Source of the DNA: Paraescarpia echinospica
Taxonomy: Eukaryota; Annelida; Polychaeta; Sabellida; Siboglinidae
NCBI GenBank assembly: GCA_020002185.1
Contig: CM034531.1
Location: 88,257,788-88,321,787, forward strand
Direction of reading: 5' to 3'
Length of the DNA stretch: 64,000 nucleotides
Of the stretch, positions 1 through 8,621 are shown piece by piece. The notes under the pieces are model-generated. The model searched no databases. It was not told the DNA's origin and saw only the letters and a program-made list of their open reading frames with translations. The position numbers and the translations under genes are program-made. Each line of letters begins with the position of its first letter. Positions within the stretch are counted from its first letter, which is position 1.

Positions 1-430
1 AAAAACATGCATTTAAACTATAAAATACATAATGCGTACTAGTAAAAACATGCATTTAAATAAAATGCATTACAACAATAAAAACATGCATTTAAATAAA
101 ATGCATGCATGTTTAAAATACATGCTATAGTAAGCACTGTTTAAATAAAATTACAACAATAAAAACGTGCATTTAAATAAAATGCATGCATGTTCACTAG
201 TAAAAACGTGCATTTAAATAAAATGCACTTATAAATAAATTGCATGCATATTTAAACGGTAAAATACATAATGCGTACTAGTAAAAACGTGCGTTTAAAT
301 AAAATGCATTGCAACAATAAAAACGTGCATTTAAATAAAATGCATGCATGTTTAAAATACATGCAATACTGTTTAAATATGTTACAACAATAAAAACGTG
401 CATTTAAATAAAATGCATGCATGCTATAGT
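1..430. repeat. AT-rich tandem repeat at the left edge
   Basis: A short unit of the form aaaacgtgcatttaaataaa followed by atgcatgcatg recurs about ten times with variable spacers such as acaacaata. The repeated TGCATGCA palindromes and TTTAAAT cores are obvious by eye. No coding frame is credible here. It may be the outer part of the element's terminal region or a host satellite; the window edge cuts it off. Confidence 0.8.
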
Positions 431-587
431 AAGCACTGTCTTACCGTGGTTTTGTTGTGGACGTGGCCATGTTGTTGGAGCGATGTATGGAGACGTCGTG
501 TGTTCGTGTTTGTAAAAGTGTGTATGAAATGTGCGCGTCGTCAAACAGCGGCGGCGGCGGCGCATGAAACTACGACTGATTTTGATT

Positions 588-1345
588 GACATGTGAACGG
601 AGAACAAAGGATTTTTACAAACGTTAAACGAAACGTTAAAAGTACGAAATTAAACGTTATATACGATCATTGGGGGGTCAGGAAACACGAGATGCATATA
701 TATTAGAGAAATTCGCGGTAAAAGTCACATTTGACAATGAATGCACTGACGTGAACGCTAACTTTTTTCCTAAAACAAATTCCTCGGTAGAGTAGACGGA
801 ATGCGTTAAGCGCACATGTGTGACATCTGTTGCGCGTGACTTAACGAGTTGGAATGTGAACGGAGAACAATGGATTTTTACAAACGATAAATGAAACGTT
901 AAAAGCGCGAAATAAAACGTTGTATAAGATCGCTGGGGGATCAGGAAACACGAGATGCATAGATATTAGAGAAATTCGATGTAAAAGTCACATTTGACAA
1001 TGAATGCACTGACGTGAACGCTAACTTTTTTCCGAAAACAAAATGCCTGGGTTGGATGAAGTATGCACGTCGATAATTGAAAAAGATAAGGATATGAGTG
1101 TGAAGTACGCATGCGCGTTATAGTGTAGACAATGACATTTCAAAAACAATAAACGAAACGTTAAAAGCACGAAACTAAACGTTGTATAGATTCTCTGTGG
1201 AGTCAGGAAACGTGAGGTGCATCGATATTAGAGAAAATCGATGTAAGGAGATATTTAACGGCGAATGTACTGACGTGACCGGATACTTTTTTTCGAAAAC
1301 AAAATGTCTGAAATGTACGAGGCACGCACGCTGATAATTGAGTAA
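588..1345. repeat. Three tandem copies of a ~262-bp unit
   Basis: The core gaaacgttaaaag recurs near 629, 891 and 1154, a spacing of about 262 bp. The unit also shares a 'tcaggaaac(a/g)(c/t)gag(a/g)tgcat' block, an 'attagagaaa' block and an 'aatg(c/t)actgacgtgaacg' block. The third copy is the most diverged. It lies just upstream of the first early promoter of the virus-like element, so it could be terminal-repeat or origin-proximal DNA. A 16-nt piece (633-648) recurs in the right flank of the element. Confidence 0.8.
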
Positions 1346-1390
1346 GATGACGTATTAGCGTGAAGTGCGCATGCGTGTTATTTGGAAAAG

Positions 1391-1610
1391 GTATAAAACG
1401 GGTGAGAAAAATGTTATATTGTATGACGCTGAACTTCTAACCGTGTATTCTTCTACAACAGCAGAGCAGCAAGCAGCAGACGTTCTTCCGCAACACGGCG
1501 GATGAAAGTCAACAACAACAACCAAAAAAGTCGAAGGCACCGCGTAAGCAGTCGATGAAGGCGGCGACAGCGGCCAGCAGCAGCAGTCAACCTTCGGCAC
1601 TGATTGCATC
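1391..1610 (+). promoter_or_regulatory. TATA promoter and leader of the early block
   Basis: A TATAAAA box at 1391-1397 follows the 262-bp repeats. Downstream is a CAG-rich leader with an open frame, including a possible donor GTAAGC at 1544-1549, before the RPA-like frame opens at 1548. TATA spacing to the first ORFs resembles the other TATA boxes in this element. Confidence 0.5.
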
Positions 1611-1766
1611 CTTGTCAACGGGGTTTCACCACCCGTTAAGCGCCCCGTTACGCTGATCGCGGCCCCGTTGACTGTCGGCCGAAAGAGAAGCACCGAAGAG
1701 GCGCGCTTGGAGCTACACCCCGACGACACGGCCGAGCAGCCCCCGGTCCTGTCGCGGAGCGGTTCT

Positions 1767-2261
1767 ATGGAGCGTGAATCGGCGGCGTCGACACGCGCCA
1801 CAGCGGTGAGTCTGAGACATCTGAAGTGCGCTGTCAACGGTGTGTATAAACTCCTGTCGCCCGTTATGATCGAGGCCGTCTCGTACAAAGGCGAGCCCGG
1901 CACCACCTATTTGGGATGTTCCCGTTGTCGCCGGAAATTGCAGACAAGCAAAGACGGGACCCTGATATGTCGAACGCACGGTGAAGTGTTTGTACCGAAA
2001 TATTTCTTCGCGTTGCGTGTGATGGTGAAGGACGGCGAGGAGGAAGAAGACGAGCTTTGGCTTACGTTGTTCGATAGCCAAATGTCTAATCTCGTCGAGT
2101 TCACGGCCGAGTACTTGACGGAATTGAACGAGGAGGATCTCCGCGATACCGTGCTCGAGTTAACCGGTACTAAAGTGGAGATTAGTGTGCGGAAGACGAG
2201 TTGGAACGGGGACCCCTCGTATACAGTCCGCACACTAAAAAGATACGTCGACGATGACTAA
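1767..2261 (+). CDS. RPA70 C-terminal-like ssDNA-binding protein
   Basis: The 164-residue product has a zinc ribbon (C51, C54, C68, H71) followed by an OB-fold pattern with the 'LTLFDSQMSNL' and 'AEYLTEL' segments, as in the C-terminal domain of replication protein A large subunits. Role inferred: coating single strands exposed during strand-displacement replication by the polymerase in this element. ATG at 1767 is the first in frame; the frame stays open upstream to 1548 without an ATG, so a spliced N-terminus is possible (donor-like GTAAGC at 1544). An acidic linker (EEEEDE) precedes the fold. Family assignment is from motif order only. Confidence 0.7.
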   Translation: MERESAASTRATAVSLRHLKCAVNGVYKLLSPVMIEAVSYKGEPGTTYLGCSRCRRKLQTSKDGTLICRTHGEVFVPKYFFALRVMVKDGEEEEDELWLTLFDSQMSNLVEFTAEYLTELNEEDLRDTVLELTGTKVEISVRKTSWNGDPSYTVRTLKRYVDDD

Positions 2262-2286
2262 TGTTGTTGTCTTGTGTTGTTTGTAG

Positions 2287-2838
2287 GAGGAGGAGGAAAA
2301 TTGGCCGCTACTGGTAGATTTATTGAAGCATGCCAACGAACGACAACGAATGAGAGATCGTCGGGGGCTGGAACTAAGCAAGGAGAGCTTTGAACTATTA
2401 GCCGAGTCGGCCGAACAATATATAAGAGCGTTTTGGTTGGTCTATGAAGCAAGCCTATTTCGTAGTAGTTTGATGTACTAACAGTTGTGCTTTTATATGC
2501 TTTAGGAAGTGCGCTGCGTACTCCAAAAAATGCTTGCAAACAACGAAAGGATTCGCGCTCAGTACGACGAGGTTGCGACGTTCGTAAGAACGTTGTTGGA
2601 ACGGGGTGTGCCGGGGTCAGTAAAGATGGAGGAGAAGGAGGAGGAGGAGGAGGAGGAAAAGAAGGAGGACTAATCATAATAATGTGTTTGTAGGACGCTC
2701 TGATGCAACACACCAGACGTGAGTGTATGAGCGACTTCCTACACGCGTTGCTGACGGTGATTCGTAAAGAGTAGAACTGCTTTGTGCTGTAGGGTAGTGG
2801 CGGAGGAGTACGTGACGCTCACGTATTGGAGGCGATAA
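2287..2838 (+). CDS. Unknown small helical protein, probably four exons
   Basis: Three short introns can be placed at 2440-2505, 2620-2693 and 2719-2797 (66, 74 and 79 nt). The first has a perfect TACTAAC branch site at 2476-2482 and a T-rich tract before TTTAG. The second runs from GTAAAG to TTTGTAG with GACTAAT inside. The third starts GTGAGT. Exons 2287-2439, 2506-2619, 2694-2718 and 2798-2838 join in phase and end at TAA. The protein is charged and helical, with no family recognised. A further acceptor at 2285-2286 suggests an upstream leader exon; the first in-frame ATG is at 2350. Splicing is inferred from sequence only. Confidence 0.45.
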
Positions 2839-3113
2839 TCGAGGAGGCGCTGGGCGACTGCTCGACCCGAACGCGCCCCCCTCCACCGACGTATAACGAG
2901 AGCCTGGGGACGATGGGATGTTCGCCGTACTGGAGCGTATCGGAGGAGCTGGGGACGTGCCAACGGCAACTCGTCGTGCCGAGCCGGAGTCAGTTAGTCG
3001 GGCGTTACGAACGACTGGCGATGGATCTCGTCGCCGAGACTATCGGCGAAATGGTTCTGGAGAAGGCGCGGGATCATTGCGGGGTATGCGAACCGAATGA
3101 AGGCTGCCCCTAA
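2826..3113 (+). CDS. Unknown early protein, N-terminal ORF (PPxY motif)
   Basis: The frame is open from an acceptor-like site near 2792 to TAA at 3111-3113. There is no ATG before 2913, so the start is either spliced or at 2913. It contains PPPPTY, which fits the PPxY late-domain pattern bound by WW-domain ubiquitin ligases, and ends with CGVCEPNEGC, a possible metal-binding knuckle. The next ORF is in the same frame 6 nt later, so the two may be one gene split by a stop. No family recognised. Confidence 0.4.
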   Translation: MEAIIEEALGDCSTRTRPPPPTYNESLGTMGCSPYWSVSEELGTCQRQLVVPSRSQLVGRYERLAMDLVAETIGEMVLEKARDHCGVCEPNEGCP

Positions 3114-3119
3114 GTTCAC

Positions 3120-3458
3120 ATGCCCGGCTATCGCGCGGGGCGGCCGAATCGCGTCTACATGCAACGTTTCGATAAGCCGGGCTGTATTGTGACGCGGTAT
3201 TTCAACGGCGTCATGGAAACGTTCCTACGTCGTTCGCTCATCCCCTGTTTCACGAGACTAGTGCATATTCTACACGAGACTACGGTGTCGATTTCTTCCG
3301 GTGATCAGCAGCCGCAAACGGGCCGTGCAGGAGAATTGTATTTGGTGCAGTTTGTGTCGAACTGGTTGTTGGGAACGAATTGGCGCGATTATATGAATCG
3401 CGTGCAACTCGAGTCGGCCGTGCACACGTACGTGCAACGCCGGAGCGGACTGGAATGA
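3120..3458 (+). CDS. Unknown early protein, 112 residues
   Basis: ATG at 3120 opens a frame that runs to TGA at 3456-3458. It is in the same frame as the preceding ORF, separated only by TAA and two codons. The product is basic at the N-terminus, with amphipathic stretches and no recognised motif. It may be the C-terminal half of the upstream protein or a downstream cistron. Codon use is CpG-rich like its neighbours. Confidence 0.5.
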   Translation: MPGYRAGRPNRVYMQRFDKPGCIVTRYFNGVMETFLRRSLIPCFTRLVHILHETTVSISSGDQQPQTGRAGELYLVQFVSNWLLGTNWRDYMNRVQLESAVHTYVQRRSGLE

Positions 3459-3584
3459 ACGAACACTAGTAGAATAGAGAACATTTTATTATTTGCTTGC
3501 TATTGAAACAAAGGCTTCACGCTGTATTTGAATGTTGTAAGAGTACCGAATAAAAGGTTGAAAATGTACTTTCCGTTTCCGAGT

Positions 3585-3780
3585 TACCTAGTTAGAAAAA
3601 TTACCGCTAGTCGTACCACTAGTTAGAAAAAACCACCACATTCCACCGCTAGTTTCCGCTACAGTTAGAAAAATTACCGCTCTTCCCGCTAGGGTTAGAA
3701 AAACAAAACCACCACACGCTACAGTTAGAAAAACCGTCACCGCATTCCACCGCTAGGGTTAGAAAAATCTTCCCGCTAGG
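3585..3780 (+). promoter_or_regulatory. Six TTAGAAAAA-type repeats upstream of the polB promoter
   Basis: The motif (a/g)gttagaaaaa occurs six times between 3585 and 3770, mostly preceded by ccgctag or ctac and followed by a short C-rich spacer. The array ends about 50 nt before the TATA box at 3824. Regular spacing and conservation of the core suggest a protein-binding array, for example a transcription or replication control site. The function is inference. Confidence 0.55.
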
Positions 3781-3823
3781 GTGTACTTACCACCACCACC
3801 ACCGCCACCGTCACCGTCGCCGT

Positions 3824-3831
3824 TATAAATA
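3824..3831 (+). promoter_or_regulatory. TATA box for zinc-finger/polB transcript
   Basis: TATAAATA lies 30 nt before the ATG at 3861, leaving a very short leader. It is the only TATA-like site between the repeat array and polB. Confidence 0.65.
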
Positions 3832-3860
3832 GCGAAGCTCGAAAAATATCATTAGAGAGA

Positions 3861-4217
3861 ATGCCACCACCATCACCTACTAGATGGCAATGTCCGAAAT
3901 GTGGGCGCTATTTCGCGACGCAGTCGACGTTAGAACGACACGTAAAGAGTTCGAAAAAATGCGGCGACGAAACGCTATGCGTAAAACTTCGAGAGTGTCC
4001 AAAATGTGGCACGCTATATACCACGCGTTACGCTATGCTACGACATCTGAGGCTACAGTGTGGCCGTTCGTCGCCACCTCCTAGTAGTAGTGAATCAGTG
4101 GTGGTGGAGGAAGAGGCCGCTAGGGCGCCGTCGCCCGACGATCTACAGCGTGTCGTAGACGAGCACCGGCGTAGCATAGAGACGTCGGTGGCGCGCGGCG
4201 TCATACAGTCGCGTTAA
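3861..4217 (+). CDS. Two-zinc-finger protein immediately upstream of polB
   Basis: The 118-residue product carries two C2HC-type fingers (C11, C14, H27, C34 and C46, C49, H62, C67), then a Ser/Pro/acidic linker. It is probably nucleic-acid binding. The stop TAA (4215-4217) is followed by three codons and the polB ATG in the same frame. This makes it either a separate upstream cistron or an N-terminal zinc-finger segment of the polymerase cut off by a stop. Start chosen at the first ATG after the TATA box. Confidence 0.7.
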   Translation: MPPPSPTRWQCPKCGRYFATQSTLERHVKSSKKCGDETLCVKLRECPKCGTLYTTRYAMLRHLRLQCGRSSPPPSSSESVVVEEEAARAPSPDDLQRVVDEHRRSIETSVARGVIQSR

Positions 4218-4226
4218 AACTATCGT

Positions 4227-7200
4227 ATGACCGCCTGTACGAGTACGCGCGTGCTCGAACCGCGTCTGAGGGAAATGTTTCGCGCGCAAAAGAACGCGTT
4301 TAAAATTAACGTAAGCTATGGTTTTGTATTACGCCACAAGGTGTCGGGTCGGTACCGATATTTTCATTCTTCGTGTCGCCTCCTCGAAACACCCGCCCTA
4401 GTTACCGATAGCCGTTCATTCGAACGATTCCTCGACGCCGTGCGCACTACCGACGTACTGCAGTACGCCATCGCGCAGCGTCCCGACTCGGGATGGATCG
4501 TCGAGCTCGTAACTAACGCCACCTACTTCGTGAACGTCATCATCAATCATCTTATCGGCTGCGTTGGCGTGACGACGCTTCCCGCCTACGTGCGCCTCAA
4601 CAAGTCCATCGTGTCGTTGACGAACGATGATCGAGGTACGCCCTACGACGACCATCTGTGTCTCTTCCGATGCATCGCCCTTCACCTGCAAGGTCACCGA
4701 CGAGGCGAAAGTATCCGCCATACGAACCGTTTAACGAAAGACGCTAAACGTCTGTACGCGCGGTATTGTCACGCCGAGCGCACGTCGGCCTCGAACGGCG
4801 TGCGCCTGAACGAATTGGATCGCGTGGAGACGGTTTTCGGCATCAACGTCGTCGTCTATCGTCGACTGACGAACGACGTCGCCGAACTAGTCCGTCGATC
4901 GTGCGAAGCTCACCCCACGACGCTGAACGTCAACCTGTACGAGTCGCACTTCTCGTACATAAGCGATCGGCGCGCGTACACGAAAACGTACAAGTGCGGG
5001 AAATGCGGCAGCGTCCTCTGGCAGAGCGCGCACGATTTACGACGTCACGAAGCGACGTGCGAAGGCGGCGTTCGTCACGTGTTCCCCGGCGGCGTCTACC
5101 GACCGACGGCGTCCGTATTCGAGCGGCTCGACGACGAAGGCATCGACGTCGGCGACGACGACCTGCGCTACTACCCGTACCGCGCGACGTTCGATTTAGA
5201 GTGCTATTTCGCCGATAACGATCTGCCGACGGATAGCGACAAATGCCGCTGGATCGCGCGACACGAACTGCTCAGCGTGAGCGTCGCGTCGAACGTGCCC
5301 GGTCACGAAGCGGCGCGCTGTTACGTCACGACCGGCGATTCGTCGGAACTCGCGCGTCGCCTCATCGACGACCTGGAAGCGGTGAGCGCGGCGGCGTGCG
5401 CGATTCTACGTCCCCGCTACGACGCGACCTTCGAGGCGCTCGACGCGCTCGACGCCGACTGGCGGCGACGATGCAATAACGACGCCGACGCGTCACCGTA
5501 CGCCACTCCCGCCGACCGGCTGTGGACGTACCTTCGTCAAATGCCCGTATTGGGATTCAATTCGGGTAAGTACGACCTGAACGTCGTCAAAAAGTACTTG
5601 ACCCCCCTGCTCATAACCGACGACGCGCAGCACACGTCGTCGGCGTTTACCATTAAACGTCAGAACAATTACATGTGCCTGTCGACGACGACGTTGAAGT
5701 TCCTGGACATAACGAATTACCTCGCGCCCGGCGTTAGCTACGATCGCTTTCTGAAAGCGTACGGTTGCTCGGCAACGAAGGGCTACTTCCCGTACGAGCA
5801 CATCGACGCGTTGTCGCGTCTGGACGAAACCGCCCTGCCGTCGCGCGAAGCTTTCTACAGCCAGCTGAAACGCGAGGGAATCTCCGCGGAGGCGTACGAG
5901 ATTTGCGCGACGGCGTGGCGCGACGAGGGCATGACGTCGATGCGCGATTTTCTTGTGTGGTATAACAATCGTGACGTGGCGCCGTTTCTCGAGGCCGTCG
6001 ATCGCCAGTTCGCCTTCTATCGGCGCCGACGTATCGACATGTTCAAGGACGCCATCAGCGTACCGGGGTTGACGTTGTTGTACCTGTTCAACGACCTGCC
6101 GAAGTCGATCCATTTCTCGCTCTTCAACGAGCCGAACAAAGATCTGCACCGTCTGCTGCAGGCGCAGATCGTCGGCGGCCCGTCGATCATCTTCGCGCGC
6201 CACCACGAGGCCGACGTGACGTCGATTCGTGGCGACGGCGACGCGCCGTGCCGATCGATAGTAGGCTTCGACGCAAACGGCCTCTATCTATGGGCGATAA
6301 TGCAGGAGATGCCGACGGGCTGGTATACGCGCCGACGCGCTGAGAACGCCTTTCGAGCGGAACGCGTGCACCGCTACGGTCGTATGGCCGTGGAATGGTT
6401 GACGCGCGTGGAGGCGGAAACCGGCGCGCGTATACGTCACCAGTTGAACGGACGCGAGAAGCGCATCGGAAAGCACCGAGTCGACGGCTGGTGCGCCGCC
6501 ACGCGAACGGCGTATCAATTTCACGGCTGCTATTTTCACGGCTGCCCGACGTGTCAGGCGCACGTGACGACGAACGCCGTCAACGGTCAACCGATGACGA
6601 CGCTGTACGCCGCGACGATCGCCGTGACCGCCTACCTGCGCCGTTTCGTCGACGAAGTCGTCGAAATGTGGGAGTGCCAGTGGCACGCCGTGCAACCGCC
6701 GGCGGTGCCGACGCCGCCCGACGCGTCACGATGGCAACCGACCACCATTACGCTCTCGACGATACTGGAGGCGGTGCGCGACGGCTCTCTGTTCGGCCTC
6801 GTGCAGTGCGATATCGCCGTACCGGAAGCGCTGCGCGACAAGTTCGCCGAGATGCAGCCGGTATTCAAGAACGTCGATATCGTGCGCGACGATCTCAGCC
6901 CGTTCATGCGCGACTACGCCGAATCGCACGATCTCCTCACGCGACCTCAACGCACGCTCGTCGGTAGCTACTTCGGCGCGGCGATCTTGCTCGCGACGCC
7001 GCTCCTACGCTGGTATCTGGCGCACGGGCTCGTCGTCGAGCGCGTCTACCAGATCGTCGAGTACGCGCCGATAGCGTGCTTTCGCCGCTTCGGCGACGCG
7101 GTTTCGACGGCGCGCCGCGAAGGCGATATCGATCCCGACAAATCGATCATCGCCGATACATTTAAACTTCTCGGGAACAGTTCCTACGGGAAAACGATTA

Positions 7201-7946
7201 CGCGCGTCGATCGGCACCGGGAAATCAAGTACGCGACGCCGGTCGGCGCGTCGATGCTCGTCAACAATCGGCGCTTCCGGCAACTGGACGTCGTCGTCGA
7301 CGACGCGCTGTACGAGGTGGCGCTGAATAAGCGTAAAATCGTCTACGGCCTGCCGATACATATCGGCTATTTCGTATTGCAGTACGCAAAATTGAGAATG
7401 CTGGAATTTTATTACGATTTCGTCGACGCCTACATTCCCCGTCCGCTCTTCCAGTACTGCGCTATGGACACCGACTCGGCGTACATAGCCCTAGCCGGAC
7501 GTGACGTCGACGCGCTCGTACCGGAAGAACGTCGCGAACACTACTTCCGGAATCGTTCGCTCTGGTTTCCGGCCGAATGCTGCGACGCGCACGTGGACGC
7601 CTACGTACGACGGCGCGTCGCCGGACTAGCGTGGGACGGCGGCGCGGCGGCCTGCTTCGCGCGCCGACGCCTGTTCGATCGTCGAACGCCGGGTCTCTTC
7701 AAAGAAGAGTGGCGCGGCGACGGAATCGTGGCGCTGTGCAGCAAAACCTACTACTGCTTCGGCGGCGTCGCCGGTCCGAAGTACAGCACGAAGGGACTGA
7801 GCAAGCGACAGAACGCCGACATCGACGAGAACATCTTCCTCGCCGTACTGCGCGACCGTCGCAACGGCGTCGGCTGGAACCGCGGTTTCCAAGTGAAAGA
7901 CTCGTCCGTGTTGACGTACGTTCAAGAGCGCGCGGCGTTGAGCTAA
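4227..7946 (+). CDS. polB: Protein-primed family B DNA polymerase with OTU-like N-terminal domain
   Basis: The 1239-residue polymerase is intact. Residues 130-250 resemble an OTU cysteine-protease fold: DxxC with C145, and H241 in the SHFSYI segment. A finger (C257, C260, H274, C278) follows. Exonuclease motifs: D323/E325 (FDLE), N445/D450 (GFNSGKYD) and Y579/D583 (YNNRD). Polymerase motif A is FDANGLY (D682), motif B LLGNSSYGK (982-989) and motif C MDTDSAY (D1081, D1083). An insert with GWC...FHGCYFHGCPTC (754-776) is typical of animal Polinton-type polymerases. It replicates the element by strand displacement, in the family by protein priming. The OTU assignment is weaker than the polymerase call. 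Confidence 0.95.
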   Translation: MTACTSTRVLEPRLREMFRAQKNAFKINVSYGFVLRHKVSGRYRYFHSSCRLLETPALVTDSRSFERFLDAVRTTDVLQYAIAQRPDSGWIVELVTNATYFVNVIINHLIGCVGVTTLPAYVRLNKSIVSLTNDDRGTPYDDHLCLFRCIALHLQGHRRGESIRHTNRLTKDAKRLYARYCHAERTSASNGVRLNELDRVETVFGINVVVYRRLTNDVAELVRRSCEAHPTTLNVNLYESHFSYISDRRAYTKTYKCGKCGSVLWQSAHDLRRHEATCEGGVRHVFPGGVYRPTASVFERLDDEGIDVGDDDLRYYPYRATFDLECYFADNDLPTDSDKCRWIARHELLSVSVASNVPGHEAARCYVTTGDSSELARRLIDDLEAVSAAACAILRPRYDATFEALDALDADWRRRCNNDADASPYATPADRLWTYLRQMPVLGFNSGKYDLNVVKKYLTPLLITDDAQHTSSAFTIKRQNNYMCLSTTTLKFLDITNYLAPGVSYDRFLKAYGCSATKGYFPYEHIDALSRLDETALPSREAFYSQLKREGISAEAYEICATAWRDEGMTSMRDFLVWYNNRDVAPFLEAVDRQFAFYRRRRIDMFKDAISVPGLTLLYLFNDLPKSIHFSLFNEPNKDLHRLLQAQIVGGPSIIFARHHEADVTSIRGDGDAPCRSIVGFDANGLYLWAIMQEMPTGWYTRRRAENAFRAERVHRYGRMAVEWLTRVEAETGARIRHQLNGREKRIGKHRVDGWCAATRTAYQFHGCYFHGCPTCQAHVTTNAVNGQPMTTLYAATIAVTAYLRRFVDEVVEMWECQWHAVQPPAVPTPPDASRWQPTTITLSTILEAVRDGSLFGLVQCDIAVPEALRDKFAEMQPVFKNVDIVRDDLSPFMRDYAESHDLLTRPQRTLVGSYFGAAILLATPLLRWYLAHGLVVERVYQIVEYAPIACFRRFGDAVSTARREGDIDPDKSIIADTFKLLGNSSYGKTITRVDRHREIKYATPVGASMLVNNRRFRQLDVVVDDALYEVALNKRKIVYGLPIHIGYFVLQYAKLRMLEFYYDFVDAYIPRPLFQYCAMDTDSAYIALAGRDVDALVPEERREHYFRNRSLWFPAECCDAHVDAYVRRRVAGLAWDGGAAACFARRRLFDRRTPGLFKEEWRGDGIVALCSKTYYCFGGVAGPKYSTKGLSKRQNADIDENIFLAVLRDRRNGVGWNRGFQVKDSSVLTYVQERAALS

Positions 7947-8183
7947 TTCTACGCTAAACGCCGCGTGCTCGACGACGGCGTCACTACGGCGCCGATACTC
8001 GTCTAACTCGTAAACACTCGTCTAACTCGTAAACACTCGTCTAACTCGTCTACTACTAACCTAACCCCCACCACCCCCCCTAGGGGTAGTTTCTGTATGT
8101 ATGTATGTGTGGGTAATAATAAACACAAACAATTGTATACATCATTTGTTCGTTTTTATTTCTTCTTCTACTACAAGTGGTGG
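7947..8183. terminator. Convergent 3' ends with polyadenylation signals on both strands
   Basis: After the polB stop, three short tandem copies of 'actcgt(c/a)(t/a)a' lie near 7997-8050. AATAAA on plus is at 8118-8123 and AATAAA on minus is read from TTTATT at 8155-8160. The early and late transcripts would therefore end tail to tail within about 40 bp. This gap holds no other gene. Confidence 0.6.
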
Positions 8184-8619
8184 TTAATGAGGTTTTAATA
8201 AATCGTGTACGAGACAGTCATTGTTCATCCTATCGGTGCCGAATAGGCTTTGGAACGTCGTCAACGGCATCCCGCGACATCGGAGGAGAAGGTAGGCGAC
8301 GCAATATTGTCCGCACACGTTAGAGATGACGCTCTGCAGTGCAGCGTGCAGTGCAGCGTGCAGCGTGCAGTGCAGCGTGCAGCGGCGGCAGACCGTACGA
8401 ATCGAAGTACTCGCCTCGTCGGTCGGCGCCGACGTAGACGGCCACCCAGTGCTGTCCCGGTTCGCCGCCGTCGTCGGTGTTGCACACGAAGGCCGTCGGG
8501 TAGGTGGTGGCGCCGGCGGCGGCGGCGGTAAGTAGCGCGTCTTTAGGCACGACGCCGACGACGATACGTTTAGCGTACGTATCGAGTTCCAGACGACGCA
8601 TCAGTTGAAACGTATCCAT
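8184..8619 (-). pseudogene. Adenain-type cysteine protease, frameshifted
   Basis: From ATG at 8619 the frame shows the adenovirus-protease pattern: QHWVAVYV with presumed catalytic H57 and EYFDSYGLPP with D73. It then runs into a GTGCAGTGCAGC-type repeat (8335-8393) and stops. The C-terminal part, including VCGQYC (8301-8318) with the presumed nucleophile, continues in another frame to TAA at 8184-8186. The family matures capsid proteins. The spacing between the Asp and Cys motifs is filled by the repeat, so slippage or a collapsed assembly repeat could explain the shift. The ATG starts 2 nt after the major capsid stop. Confidence 0.75.
8335..8393. repeat. Short tandem repeat inside the protease gene
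   Basis: Variants of tgcagtgcagcg recur about five times with 6-nt partial units between full ones. It sits exactly where the protease reading frame changes, which makes replication slippage the likely cause. Confidence 0.85.
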
Positions 8620-8621
8620 AA

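Noticed and set aside
5493..6206. Long minus-strand frame opposite polB
   Set aside because: Arg-rich shadow of the CpG-rich polymerase gene; no motifs.
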